From Kitagawia praeruptora (taxonomy: Eukaryota; Streptophyta; Magnoliopsida; Apiales; Apiaceae): 64,000 nucleotides of DNA. The first letter of the stretch is position 1. Every line of letters begins with the position of its first letter. A program made the position numbers and the translations under genes. The stretch covers positions 15,172,501 through 15,236,500 of the forward strand of contig CM075348.1 of the NCBI GenBank assembly GCA_037693485.1, read 5' to 3'. Positions 45,625 to 57,691 of the stretch are shown piece after piece. The notes beneath the pieces are model-generated. The model was not told the origin of the DNA and searched no databases. It worked only from the letters and a program-made list of their open reading frames with translations.

Positions 45625-48600
45625 TTATGAGGCTTTTGGTAACACGTCTGAATTATTTAATGGAGATTTTGATTTCATTGGCATGGTACAATCGTCCTCA
45701 AGATCACTAAATGACACATCGTCATCAGTTCCAAAAAAAATGGTAGGCCCACAGTACCCATCAACTGACTGTTGCTCCAACCAGTCATCATCGTCATCAG
45801 ATTGCTGAACTGATCCTTTATATGATGGACCTGTTACAGCTTCCTTTTCCCTGGTCTGGGTAACTGCCTCTTCTCGAATAACAGACTTGTCAACAGTCGG
45901 ACTGTCGGAACTCACAACAGGGTACTTCTCAACCTCTGATTCCGTGGCTGCACAACTTGCAGGCTCAAAAGCAGACGTCAAGCTGTCTGAGTATTTCCGA
46001 AAACGAGGCGAATAGGGATCAAAATCATCAGCATGCAAACAAGAACTCTCTTTTGCATAGAAAGTACTACACTGAAATGATTCTGGCTTTAAACGCTTTT
46101 GCAACTCCTGCATCCACAAAGATCTCGCTGCTGCAAGCTGCAAATAGTTTGGTAGTTCAAAACAATAAGTATCCTCAGTTCAGTAGTAAAAGGTTCCATT
46201 TTCAAATAGATAAGAAGACATTCCAGAATAAGATAAGGACTTGTAAGTTTTAAGAATAACTTCAGCCTTCAGATAAACTACTATTACATTTACAAAATGG
46301 CTGAACCAGGAATCTACATGATCCAGAGCTTAACTAGTGCTGAACTGTTACCGAAATTTTAACCGGGGTCAAAAAAGTTTCAACTAATTTTTAAAATTCT
46401 TCAGGGGCTGAAATGTCAAATTACAAATGTTTTCCAGAGGTCAGCCAGGTCCACCACTGTTTACAAACAGGTAATGGATTTACCGTCATAGTAATCAACC
46501 AAATTACAACTAAAGTTAGGAATTTTATGCTATGGTATTAGTCTAAATTTGTTATGTATCTCTAACTCTGTAGAAAAATAGTAAAAAAAAGGACCTCTGA
46601 TTTCAGGAATAGAACATACTATATCACAGGGAAAAAAAAAGAAGCAATTATTAATTCATAATTAAACAATACTCCCTCTGTCTCTCAAAACTTTTCCCAT
46701 TTCCCTTGGACACGTTTGCCAACACACACTCTTAATAGTTAATATCTTTAATTTTGTATTAGTTTTAAATATAAAAACTTCACTATATTAAAGTACTCAT
46801 AAATACGAATCCAACAAGATCACTCATGACTATATTTGGTCTTATAGATTAGACGTAAATTAGTAATTTGTCTCATATTATGAACAGTCCCGACATATCA
46901 AACGAGAGAAGCATTATGAGACGGAGGGAGTAAATTTAAGCAAAAGGTATCATAAAATCAAGAAACCATTCCCACATGTATGTCGAGTTGTAGAGTCACT
47001 ACCAGCATTCAGTATACAAAGGCAACTTCTAAATAAAGTCAGTATTCATCTAGTAAAGTAGATATCGACCACATCTCTACAAACAAATCACTGGAGTGCT
47101 GGTAATGGCTGAAATAGAAATTTAAGGCGTTTCTTATTTTCTTATATGGCGTCGTTACAAATTTGCACTTCCAAATTAACAAACTTCAGCAGGTCGTAGA
47201 CTTAAATATAACACCAGCTGTCCACCTTCCTTGGCTAGGACCAAATGCGAAAAGTAGCACAAAAGTTGTCAACAAATAGCAAACCCTTTTTCAATTATGT
47301 GGGACTAGAATGTTTTAGTGCCGTGAACATCCCCCCTCCCCCCATTAAAATATAAGCTTTCATCACAAGGATCCGAGAAACAAGACTGTTCTTATAATTT
47401 CATGCAACAGGAAGGAAGAAAATCTTGACAAAAAGGCTGTGAATCTGCATATAAGAAACCATTGAGACATTGACTCATGCCAGGTGCAGGCCCATATAGA
47501 AGTTTTTTTTTTTTTTTTTGCTAAGTAGGCCCATATAGAAGTTACCTGCTGAGTAGACAACATTTCAGCATCATGTCTGTTGAGCCTCGAGTACAGAAGA
47601 ACAAAATAGACCTTCCAAAAGTAACCTTTACTCATGTGAACAGGACAAAGCTCAATCCTGAGAGCGGCTAATCTGGGCACCAGACGCTCAACAGCCGCAG
47701 CATGTTTGCATTGTGCATCAGACATATCAAAATCTGAAACAAAGAATAGCAAGGTGTATAAGTTGATGAAAAAAAACTATTAAGTGAAGTGCAGTAAAGA
47801 ATAATATAAAAGTTTTTTTTTTTTTTTTATATGTTTCTTTTGGTGGTTTGTGTAGTTCTTATAATCTAAGGGAAGGAACGAGGGAGGATTCGAAACTTTT
47901 GGCCAGTAGGCTATGCATGAATTAAGAAAAGTTGACTATATCGTTACAACACACTTCTATACTACATTATTAAGCCGAAACATTAAAAGTTCGGTAGTCG
48001 GTCGGACGGTCAATATGATACCTCTTTTTTGGTACTTGGGCTGCATGATTATACATAGTAAATCTAAAAACTAATGATATTTTAACTTCTGCATTGTCAA
48101 CATCTCTTCAATACTTTCGTTTTTTTTTATCTGAAACATGTTAACACATCTACCTATATAATTTTCGTACTAGACCTATTGCAACTATTATGTGCACAAG
48201 TCTATTTTTCACTTGTCCTGATTCATCTCCATATACTGCCTTAAAGAAAAATCTCTGAATTTGCTGAAAGAACATATTTGATACAACAAAATAATCCTAT
48301 TATTATGTAACTAACCCCCCCCCCCCCCCCTTCAAAATTCCTAATATGTATCCGATAACTCAGGCAGCTTTTTCCTTGATAAAGTTTGCTTAGCCAAAGA
48401 AACACGTTTGAGATTTGAAATTTGTATCAAGGCAAGTTGAGAAATCATAAGGCAGGAAACTATCTAAATCTCAACGACCAAATTTTTTAAGAAACCAGAA
48501 AGACATCAAAGCCTAATATACAGACTTTCTTCTTTAACCCCTTGTCCTACATCACCTTTTAAGTTCCGCATCACTCATACATCCATTTATATTGGTCCGA

Positions 48601-49782
48601 AAATCAGCATGCTCTAGCTTAAGAAGAGTAGGAGGCATACAACCTAGAAGCATCCCAAGAACTTTTTAAACAGTTGCAAACACCCAAACCTTCACCTAAC
48701 AACTCTCCTTAGGCTTTTAAGGTATATCACACAATATTCATGATTACAAAATTCATTCCTAGTCAGTTGGTAAAGTTTCTAATCAAGTAAAGCACAACAA
48801 AAATTTCATTAATTATTCATACTTTCTAAAATTCATTCCTACACACATTTACAAGTCCAAGAATGAACATCTTGTAAATCACAGCTGATCCACCTAAACA
48901 ATGTACCCAATCCTGCTCACCTTTTCACAGGGTGCATAAGGAAAACTTAAACAAGCAGTTAGACTCAATACTACATGAATGCCAAACTATACACACATTT
49001 TTTTATCCTGTACATAACAACATAGTGACAAAACCTTTTCCGCTTGAATCAAAACAACCTAGAGTTCTCACAACAATCAATGCAACAATTCATATTACAT
49101 TCTACATATCTCACTGCAAACGTATAATGCAGAACACCATAACCAAAAACACACACTTTCCAATCAATTTTTCAATACAAAACACATCCAAAACAACAGA
49201 ATCAATAATCGTCAATCAAGCACATAAACAACAAATTAAACAAATAATACAATTCGTCGCAAAATTATGTCCGAGTATGTAGAACTTACCATCAAGGTCA
49301 TCTTCTTCGGATAACGGAAAATCGAGCCACGTCTCGGGATGATGAGCAATATTACTAGCAAAAGCCAACGATTCTTCGGTAATTCCAACGGCACCTCCAA
49401 TTTGATCCTCCAATCTAAACGGCAACATCTGCGCCAAATCTCTATACCCTCCACTCCTACATTTCGCCGAATCCACCTCAATTTCCTCATCGCGAACCTC
49501 TAATTTCCGATCTCCGCCGAAAAGATCGGGTCTTTCCCGGCGATTAGGTAGCGGCGGGGGCGGCGGAGGAGCTAGAAACGAAGCGACGCCCCAAATTTGA
49601 CGAGTTAGGGTTTGTCTCAACTCGGAAAAGTCCTCTTTCATTCCTCCTCCACGTTGCTCGTCATCGTCGCTTTGATCGGAACCGTTTTCTCCGGCGGCGA
49701 AATTGTCGGAGATGATGCGGTGGTCGTCGTTATCGTCGTCGAGACGGAGAGAGGTTGCGATCGAACGAGCCAACCATGACAT
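45625..49782 (-). CDS. BSD-domain protein, 3 exons, 397 aa
   Basis: Exons: 49782-49290, 47733-47546, 46137-45625, joined in phase with normal GT-AG sites. The protein starts MSWLARSIATSLRLDD and ends at TAA 45627-45625. Exon 1 is acidic with an eight-Pro run and RQIWGVASFLAPPPPPP. The BSD domain spans the exon 1-3 junctions: TWLDFPLSEEDDLDG, DFDMSDAQCKHAAAVERLVP, LCPVHMSKGYFWKVYF and the end of the domain near LSTQQLAAARSLWMQEL. BSD domains occur in TFIIH p62, BTF2-like and synapse-associated proteins; the FW pair in GYFWKVYF is characteristic. The C-terminus is acidic and low-complexity (SDDDDDWLEQQ). The Stowaway MITE at 46672-46930 lies in intron 2. Confidence 0.92.
46672..46930. mobile_element. 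Stowaway-type MITE, copy 2, in BSD gene intron
   Basis: 259 bp, CTCCCTCTGT...GACGGAGGGAG, with TA on each side (46670-46671 and 46931-46932). It shares long interior blocks, such as AATATAAAAACTTCACT, with copy 1. Confidence 0.92.
48315..48331. repeat. Poly-C tract in intron 1 of BSD gene
   Basis: About 16 consecutive C residues. On the gene strand this is poly-G. Confidence 0.8.
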
Positions 49783-51360
49783 GGCGGTGGAGGAGAGAGA
49801 AATTAAATGTTTTGATTTTTGAACTTTGGTAGTGTTTGAATGATCGTTGGATCAGGTAAAACAAAAAGTTTGTATCGCCAAAATTATTACTATTATTATT
49901 TCATTTTTTTGAAGAAATTTGAGATTACTTTGGATTCTTAATTTTTGTACGATACCTTGATTATTTTATTTAAGAAATTATGTTATCTTTCCTAATGATG
50001 ACTTGCACTAATGCAACACAAAGTTTAACTTATTAGGGGGAGCAGTGTTTTAAAAATCGTTCTTTTTTTAATAAATCATTGATAAATTGTTAAAAAAGGT
50101 TTAATTAATTTGATTTTTAAAATTTGCTTTATCACTATAAAATATTTTCAAATGGTAAATTATAGAGAATTTGTCGAATATACGTTTTTTTATTCTTTCA
50201 TTTGCACTTTTACGTTCTTCTAGATAGTATTGCATAATTACGATTTTTTCAAAACAAAAGATTGTGATTTGCAGAAGTACGGTCCTTCAGTAGTTCAGTA
50301 TCTACCCAAATTTTCAACCACTCATCTTCTTCGATCTTCTTCGATGGTATCTCCTGACCTCCTCCGATGCCACCTCTAACGAATATCACCATCACCGCTT
50401 CATCGTCGACCCCACCCCACCTCCATAACCACCGTCATGTTGTCGACCACCCCACCTCAATCATTTCCGATTACCTCATCCTTCTCCATCTCCATAATTT
50501 CCCTTTGCCTTTCTTTTTTCTCTTTTCTACGATCTCACAGGGGCACAACGCCATTACCATCGCCGGAGAAGACGCCGACATCACAAGACGCCGGTTGTTT
50601 TGGATCAGGCTTGATGTAATTGATATCAAGCCTCCGACGATGATATCTTAATTGATATCCTCCGACTACCATCACCTTTTTCAAATACCTATCAACGATC
50701 GAGATCATCGCTGAGTCACCAGAGATTATCTCTGAGTCGCCGGAGATGAGATCAGACGGCAAAGACTATCAACGATCGATCCAGCTGGGTTGAAAGCACA
50801 TATCAAATAAATTCATGGTGGAAGAATGATTTCACAAAAAAAATCTAGATAATTCTTAAATCTCATTGAATCAAATTGCAAAATAAGTTACCTGTTATTT
50901 TTGGTCGATGTATCCAATGTGGTCGGGCATAGCAATCCGCCTGTTAATTTGTATAATTGAGGTGTTTTTGCAAATTTTAAAAGGAAGTTGGTACAATTGC
51001 AATTAAGATAATAATTCTGCAAATATCTTTTCTTAACAAAAGTAAAATTGCTGAAATTACTTTTTTTCATATATTTATCAAAAAAGATCTATATTATATT
51101 ATAAATTAGATTAATTTATTAAAATATTATGAAAATATTAAAATTTATTTGATTTTTGTTCTGATTTATCATTCCGATAAATCTCAATTTACCGATAAAT
51201 CGCTATAAAATATCTAAGTCGATTTGTTCCGATTTCTAAAATCTACAATAATGAGGAGAAGTAATAAAACTTGAAAAATTAAATTATATGAATGGGGTTA
51301 AGATATTAGAATTTCAAATATTTATTACTATTTTTAAAAAAGTCAGCCATGAATTCAGAA
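49783..51360. other. Intergenic region
   Basis: Upstream of the BSD gene. A low-complexity His/Ser/Pro-coding stretch at 50367-50650 has simple CCTCC and ATC repeats and no domain. TTTTAAAAATCG at 50052 and CCGATTTCTAAAATC near 51230 could be ends of a decayed hAT-like element, but no duplication was found. Confidence 0.45.
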
Positions 51361-51612
51361 CTAGCATAATAACCCGTGCGAGGCACGGGTCAGATTTTTT
51401 TTTATGAAGCACGTAGTTATAACATTCTTGATTGTTTATTTATTATTTATTCAGGATAAATATTGTACAGTGTTTCAGACATATTAAATATAAGTAGATA
51501 TTTTTATGTAATATGTTACTAATTTATGTGTTTCTAATTTAACTTAGTGAGTGAATAATACATCTTTTAATTTGTGGCATACGTGTGATTTGTACTTACT
51601 GAATAAGTACAA

Positions 51613-52180
51613 GTAGGGCTGTAAATGAACCAAACTACTCGTTAAGCTTGACTCGACCCGATAAGAAATTGAGTTCGAGTTCGAACAAAAAATTATGTTT
51701 GATGAATTGTTCGAGACGATCTGAGTTTATGAGTGTTCGACTCGCACTCGACTCAAATCGTTAAACGCGACTCGAACTCGACTCGATAAACTATATACAT
51801 GAAAAAATATTATACTATTAACATAAATAGTATATTACAATACAATAGTACAAATATATAATAAATATATAATAATATGTAGATCATAGATCAACTACTA
51901 ATCATATAATCCCTCATCATCCACAAAATTAAACATGAAAATGCAGTGAATAGTGAAAAAGAAGCGTTAAATGAAAAAAAAAAATTGTTGACAAACTCGA
52001 ACTCGACTCGTCGAAATGTTCGTGAACAACTCGAACTCAACTCGTTTGTTGAAGAAATCGAGTTCGAACAACATAAATTGATCGATAAGATAATCGAGTT
52101 TGGCTCGACTTGTTAAGAAAAAACTCGAACTCGAACTGGACAAACTAAAATTCGGCTTGACTCGGTTCGTTTACAACCCA
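51613..52180. mobile_element. hAT MITE inside Helitron B
   Basis: 568 bp flanked by AAGTACAA (51605-51612 and 52181-52188). Ends TAGGGCTGTAAATGAACC and, complemented, TGGGTTGTAAACGAACC. Subterminal CTCGACTCGAACTCG repeats are dense on both sides, as expected for transposase binding sites in hAT elements. Confidence 0.85.
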
Positions 52181-52499
52181 AAGTACAAATAATATAGTTG
52201 GTGCACGTTTATATGCAAAAGACTAAAAGTTGTATATTAAATGAATTGGCTAGTATGGTAATAAACCAAAATTAGTATATATATATATATATATATGATG
52301 AATTGATTAAAATGCCTACACGTTCAAATATCTGCCACATGATATTGTGCTCAACTATTATGAACATGTGCAATTTAAAGATATAATCTAAGTTTAATTT
52401 AGCTCCATGGTTATTTTTATATATTTTGAAGTTAGAAAAATGTACTACTGTAAAACGACATTCACATATTAGGTTTATGATTTTGAAACACATGTGATA

Positions 52500-52575
52500 A
52501 TGTGGTGCAATGGTAAGAGAATGCATGATTTACTTGATAGATTGATAGACTCAAGTTCGATTCCCACGAACAACA
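52500..52575 (+). repeat. tRNA-like A/B box segment within Helitron B
   Basis: TGGTGCAATGG resembles an A box and AGTTCGATTCCC a B box about 45 bases later. Similar B-box segments, GGGTTCAATTCC, are at 53957 and 54165. It may be a captured SINE. Confidence 0.4.
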
Positions 52576-52669
52576 TTTTTAAAAAAATATTAAATATGAG
52601 GACAAATGAGTCATTTCAAATGCATTAAAAAGTCTCACAATTTTATCTTGTGTTGGTGTATTATATATA

Positions 52670-53088
52670 CTAGCATAATAGCCCGTGCGAGGCACGGGCC
52701 ATTTCTAGCATTGTTGAACATCACGAAGATGTGTATTATTTGAACGATTTGGTGATTTTTTTATACATTAGAAATATATGAAACAAATTTGGAGCATGTA
52801 TGTGAGGAATGCACGATCACCAAAAGTGTGAGAGGATACCGTTGTGGCTTCTGATGCCAAAGCAACTTCTCCTCGACCACCAATCGGCAAGTATATGTCT
52901 TTGCAATCATTTAAAGGGAAATGACCATGCAACAATTTTTGAATGCTTTCATGTTTGAAAATTTTTAGATATTTTACAATACATTTTAAATATTACAAGA
53001 CCTTAATTATTGTAACATACAAGATATTACTTATTAAAGTTAAAGTCTGAGGTACTACCTTTGTTCTCCTATTATATATAGAAGAAGA
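52670..53088 (-). mobile_element. Helitron-like element A
   Basis: 419 bp. The minus strand starts TCTTCTTCTATATATAATAG after an A and ends with hairpin CCCGTGCCTCGCACGGG, CTATTATG, CTAG before T. Insertion between A and T with no duplication is the Helitron rule. It lies directly against element B in the same orientation. Confidence 0.78.
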
Positions 53089-53207
53089 TACACTGTTATA
53101 TAGCACTATATACGTAATCTTAATTATAGTATCGTCTCATAACTTAACGATATATTTTATTTTGTTATTTAATCGATAACTGATAACCGACATGGAGTAC
53201 AAATCTC

Positions 53208-53213
<6 letters not shown>

Positions 53214-53271
<58 letters not shown>
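53214..53271. repeat. (TA)n microsatellite
   Basis: About 58 bp of uninterrupted AT dinucleotides. Confidence 0.95.
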
Positions 53272-53274
<3 letters not shown>

Positions 53275-53863
53275 TCAAATTTCCTTTCAAAACTTCATAT
53301 CTTTCTTATTTCGCTAATTAATTTGCTATATTTTGTTTAGTATTTATCATATCATCTTATAAAAAAAACAATATATTATATGTAATTATTAACCAATAAT
53401 CGATATGTAATCCAGATCGCATTTGTATACTTTTTTTTATAAATTTTCTTAAAATTTATATTTTTAGTATGCCAATAGTTTAATTGATTCTAATTTGACC
53501 AACCAATTTTAATTTAGTACATTTTTTTTTATTAAATTTCACAACAAAATTAACCACGAGCACTTCATATGTGATATTGTTAACAAAATAGTTGATCTCA
53601 AAGAATAATTATTTTATCTATGCATTTCATATATGAGATTATAAACAAAACAATTTATCTCAAAATAATAATTATTTTCTCCATTTTAAAAATAAAATAA
53701 TTTTTTTTGTAAAATTTATTTAGATGGGTAGGTCTATAAATAATTATAAAAAAATAATGTGCACAAGTTATAATATAAATAATTTTATTTTAAATGAAGT
53801 AATTTTATCTTAAATGAATAGTTTAATGTTTAATATATATTAAACATGATATAACCCAAAAAG

Positions 53864-54281
53864 TATTTATGTATGTGGTTAATGAATTCCATTATAAGTA
53901 TAAATGTTCATCTAGCCAAATAGGTTGGTGAGTTTAGTTTCATTATGAGAGGTCATGGGTTCAATTCCTTGGAACAAAAATATTTTTTAAATATTATAAT
54001 TGAGTTAGGTTCGGAATTAGGTTCGGAAGCTAATTTATTTGCTCATGATGCAGGTTTGACAAGTACCTGTTCTCCTATTATATATAGAATTTATTTATGT
54101 ATATGATTAATGAATTCCATTATAAGTATAAATGTTCATCTAGCCAAATAGGTTGAGGTCATGGGTTCAATTCCTTGGAACAAAAATATTTTTTAAATAT
54201 TATAATTGAGTTAGGTTCGGGAGCTAATTTATTTGCTCAGGATGCAGGTTTGACAAGTACCTGTTCTCCTATTATATATAA
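53864..54281 (-). repeat. Tandem duplication with Helitron-like 5' ends
   Basis: Copies 53864-54091 and 54092-54281. Each contains TTAATGAATTCCATTATAAG, a GGGTTCAATTCC B-box-like core, and the complement of TATATATAATAGGAGAACAG, the same terminus as Helitron A. Copy 2 lacks about 20 bases near the B box and 12 bases later. No 3' hairpin is seen for these copies. Confidence 0.8.
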
Positions 54282-54352
54282 AAAGATAATAGATAGATGT
54301 TCAATATATAGAATTAATTATTTTTTTGGAAAGAAAAAAAGAATTACAGTAA

Positions 54353-54700
54353 GAGCATCTCCAACGGTGTTGTCTATAAGGATTAGCTAAAATGATATAA
54401 AATATTGATTATGTAAAATTTGTTGAACCTGTAAGGTGCTATGCGAGTTGGCTATAATGATTGGCTATATTTTTAAAATTGTATATTATTATTATTTCAA
54501 GTTATTAAAAATAGATTGTATTATTTTAATATGGCAACAGATGATGTGGAGTTTTACTACAGGTATCTAGAGGTTCAGCGAATATAGCCAATATAATTAG
54601 CTTTAACTAAGGGTAACGAATCATTGGAGTGCAATTTTTTTTACACATTCTTTATAATTTTTATTTATGGTAATTGATTTCAAATTTTATGGAGATGCTC
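54353..54700. mobile_element. Tourist-like (PIF/Harbinger) MITE
   Basis: 348 bp, GAGCATCTCCAA...TGGAGATGCTC, with TAA on both sides (54350-54352 and 54701-54703). No ORF. Confidence 0.82.
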
Positions 54701-54703
54701 TAA

Positions 54704-56891
54704 TAAGGATGCTGATAAAGTTTTTTTTTTTTTTTTTTTTTTTTCAAATGTAGAGAAAGTCTTTGTATTTAAATATCTGGGTCTGGGTTGATGGCAGGTG
54801 GGTCTCACTACAATAATTAATAATGTGGAGACAAAGTGACACCTTCGAATGGGCCAGAAAAACAATTAAGCTTGGGCCTTTGAGTTTGGGGCACCCACTT
54901 TGAAGTCCTGGGTTAAAAAGGAAGTAGCAACGTTTCCCAATTTTCTACCTGAGCTGGCCTCGGTGAGACCCTTTCAATTTTACCAGCCCATACGTTTTTT
55001 GGGTATATTTTCATTTTTCACGGTATCATTGCCAATGCCATCTCCCTGCGAATTCTCATTTCTCTGGCTGTTTATTAAATCCTTTTCAAGCATAAAACAA
55101 TGGTTCTGCTGTTTTTATAAGATGTACTTTGAGCCCCGGACAATCATATCATAAAGAAATTATAGATAATTTTTTCAGGATATTTACGAAGTACATTTTT
55201 CACGGCAAACAATAAATTGTGAAAAATAAACAGGGTATCTGAGAATTACGTGCCCACTGAAAGCTGAAACAAGTAAAATCTAACTTATTTGTCTTTGTTT
55301 ATTTGTTCCTGCAACTGCTGGAATCGATCCAGTTTGTTTGTTCTTTTCTGAATTCTGATCATGGATCAATTTAGGGATTGAATCACTGAAATGCTACTGA
55401 AAAAAGTAGAAAGAGGTCCATTATTTATTTTTTGCAGATGACTTTAAATCCATTATTTCTTTTAATTTGCAAGTGGCTTCAAATCTAAAAAGAGTTTTTG
55501 ACATGTTACTACTTCTGATAATTAACCTGGCTTGTGATTAGTTTCAGAATTTAGGACACGGACCATGCGAATTTTGGAAATTTATGAGGCCAAAAAATAT
55601 TGAATATGTACTTGTATATTATAAAGAATAAGAGATGGAAAATGCTAAAGGCCACAAATTGGTTCATAAAATGGTTCCCAAATGCCACCTGTTATAAATT
55701 AATTGGCTAATATGCAAATAATAATTATGAACTACTTACGTTCACATGAATTTCTACTAATAAAAATATTCCATAATTAAAGTCATGTCAATAACAAATT
55801 TTGTTACCCAATTTGGTAGCTCTAACACTACTAATACGAGGAATATGAGCTCCAACTCAATTGGTATTAACTCGATTTTCCTTCAATATATAAATTTCTG
55901 ATTAAATCAGGTTAGGTTTATATCACCATCGCAAAGAAGACACGACATATAGCCGGCTTTAGTTGTCAATATAGTGAACCACAAATTGATAGGAGTATAG
56001 ATTAAAACACAAAATGTCAACATAATAGCATGTGCAGTGAACTTCAGATATTGTTCTATCAGAACTCTCTAGCTAGCTAGTACTAATTAGAAAATGATCC
56101 TGTTGAATTAAAACATTCATCATAATATATAAGGCAAAACTATGTGTTCTTCGTGTTTTAGCATACAAGATCTTTATATTGTTTTACTCAACAAACACGC
56201 TATTCATGAGTCACGACTACCTGGCTACCAATAAAATTAAAAATACAGTTTTTTTCTTCCTTCTATTAAACTAAGAAACTAGCTAGCTAGGTTTAGAAAA
56301 CAAAACTAAGAAACTAAAATAAACTCATTATCTATATATGTATAATTAATCACAATATATAGTATATTTGATTCTTGTAGAACATTTCAATGTACCTAAA
56401 AAAATATCGTTCTAATTCTTGAATTCAATTCTCGTTCGGAAATTTGTTTGAAAATATATTCATTTATATGATATGTAAGTCTAACTATTCAAAAAAAAAA
56501 CAAGACCTTAAATTTTGTCGAGTCACATTTTAAATATGAGTTATTTTTTTAAATTTCAATGAGCATTAAGATATATATTTAAGAAATTAATTTGTAATAA
56601 TAGAAAAAAAGGAAATTAATGGCTGAACCAGAGCTAACAAGCTAATTAAAAGATAAAATGTAACTAAAAGTCCCACATGTAGTTGGAGTAAGTTAGCAAC
56701 TTTACATGCATGATGTTCTCTCATCATATATATCCAGGTGGTAAAAAATACTATGACAGAGACAGTTAACCCAACTTTTATTATTATATATAAATATATA
56801 TTATTATATACGATTACCTGATTATAAGATAGACTTGCAGTCTTGCACTATTTGAGTTTCTTATTTTCCAAAATTTTGGCCCACTTATGTG
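54704..56891. other. Intergenic region
   Basis: A T-run at 54720-54744. ORFs such as 54900-55154 (84 aa, Phe-rich) have no recognisable domain. Otherwise AT-rich sequence without signals. Confidence 0.5.
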
Positions 56892-57300
56892 TAGACCCGG
56901 TAATTTTCAACACGACACGAAAAAACGACACGAAACGACACGAAAATTTAGTGTTCGGGTTTGCATTTTTAGTACACGAAACGAAAGTACACGAACACGA
57001 AAGTACACGACCGAGATTTAGTGTCGGGTTTGGGTTTACCCTTCAAGTACACCACATGACACGAAGTACACGAAATAAATAAATAAATTAATTAATAATA
57101 TAATTTAGAGTATACAATTTAACGCTAATAGTTGAATTTTATAAATAAAAATATATAATATCAATTAATATGTATAAATTATTTAATTATTAATATTTAA
57201 AAATAATAAAAAATTTATTAATCTTTTATTTTTTTTGTTTCGTGTACTTTTCGTGTACACGAAACACGAAATGACACGACACGAAACCACGCCAGGTCTA
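56892..57300. mobile_element. hAT MITE with ACACGACACGAAA repeats
   Basis: 409 bp between CTTATGTG (56884-56891) and CTTATGCG (57301-57308), an 8-bp duplication with one mismatch. Ends TAGACCCGG and CCAGGTCTA are inverted. Dense subterminal CACGAAA repeats lie on both sides. Confidence 0.82.
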
Positions 57301-57482
57301 CTTATGCGTGTCACTCGAAAAAACGCAGTACTAAAACATGCTCCCTCTTATCTCAATTATTGACACTAAAACTATACATCGAATATTGTTGTTTTTTTCT
57401 CATTTGGTGAGCTATGCAAAAGTCATTTTTATTAAACTCCTGCCCATACTCTACCCATTTACAAATCTCCATCCTTCCAACT

Positions 57483-57496
57483 TCTTATATATATAA
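57483..57496 (+). promoter_or_regulatory. TATA box of small gene at 57692
   Basis: CTTATATATATAAC about 200 bp before the ATG; transcription would start near 57525. Confidence 0.5.
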
Positions 57497-57691
57497 CTCT
57501 CGAATAAATTTCTCCCATTCGAATTTGATCATTTCTCTCTTTGGTGTTAACTTTTATTTTTTAACCACGCTTTCACGATTCGTATTTGTATCGTAAACCA
57601 AACTCAAACAAGGTTTTACCTTTCTGTTTCAAAAGTCATTTATGTTCTGATTGAGTCATCATCTTAGGACTTGCACACAATATAGCTGAAG

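Larger units (their letters stand above)
51361..52669 (-). mobile_element. Helitron-like element B
   Basis: On the minus strand it ends with the hairpin CCCGTGCCTCGCACGGG, then TTATTATG and CTAG followed by T, the classic Helitron 3' terminus (near 51382-51361). Its 5' side touches element A, where TATATATAATACACC resembles other Helitron starts nearby. No Rep/helicase gene, so non-autonomous. A hAT MITE is inserted at 51613-52180. Confidence 0.75.

Noticed and set aside
50367..50651. 94-aa His/Ser/Pro-rich ORF as a gene
   Set aside because: Simple-sequence composition, no conserved domain, and another frame is equally open.
50044..51243. A 1.2-kb hAT element between TTTTAAAAATCG and CCGATTTCTAAAATC
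   Set aside because: The ends match only over about 10 bases and no 8-bp duplication is present.
43324..53271. AG, TA and poly-C/T runs as functional elements
   Set aside because: They are ordinary microsatellites; listed as repeats but no function is claimed.
54900..55154. 84-aa Phe-rich ORF
   Set aside because: No domain, no promoter or homology signal; chance frame in AT-rich DNA.
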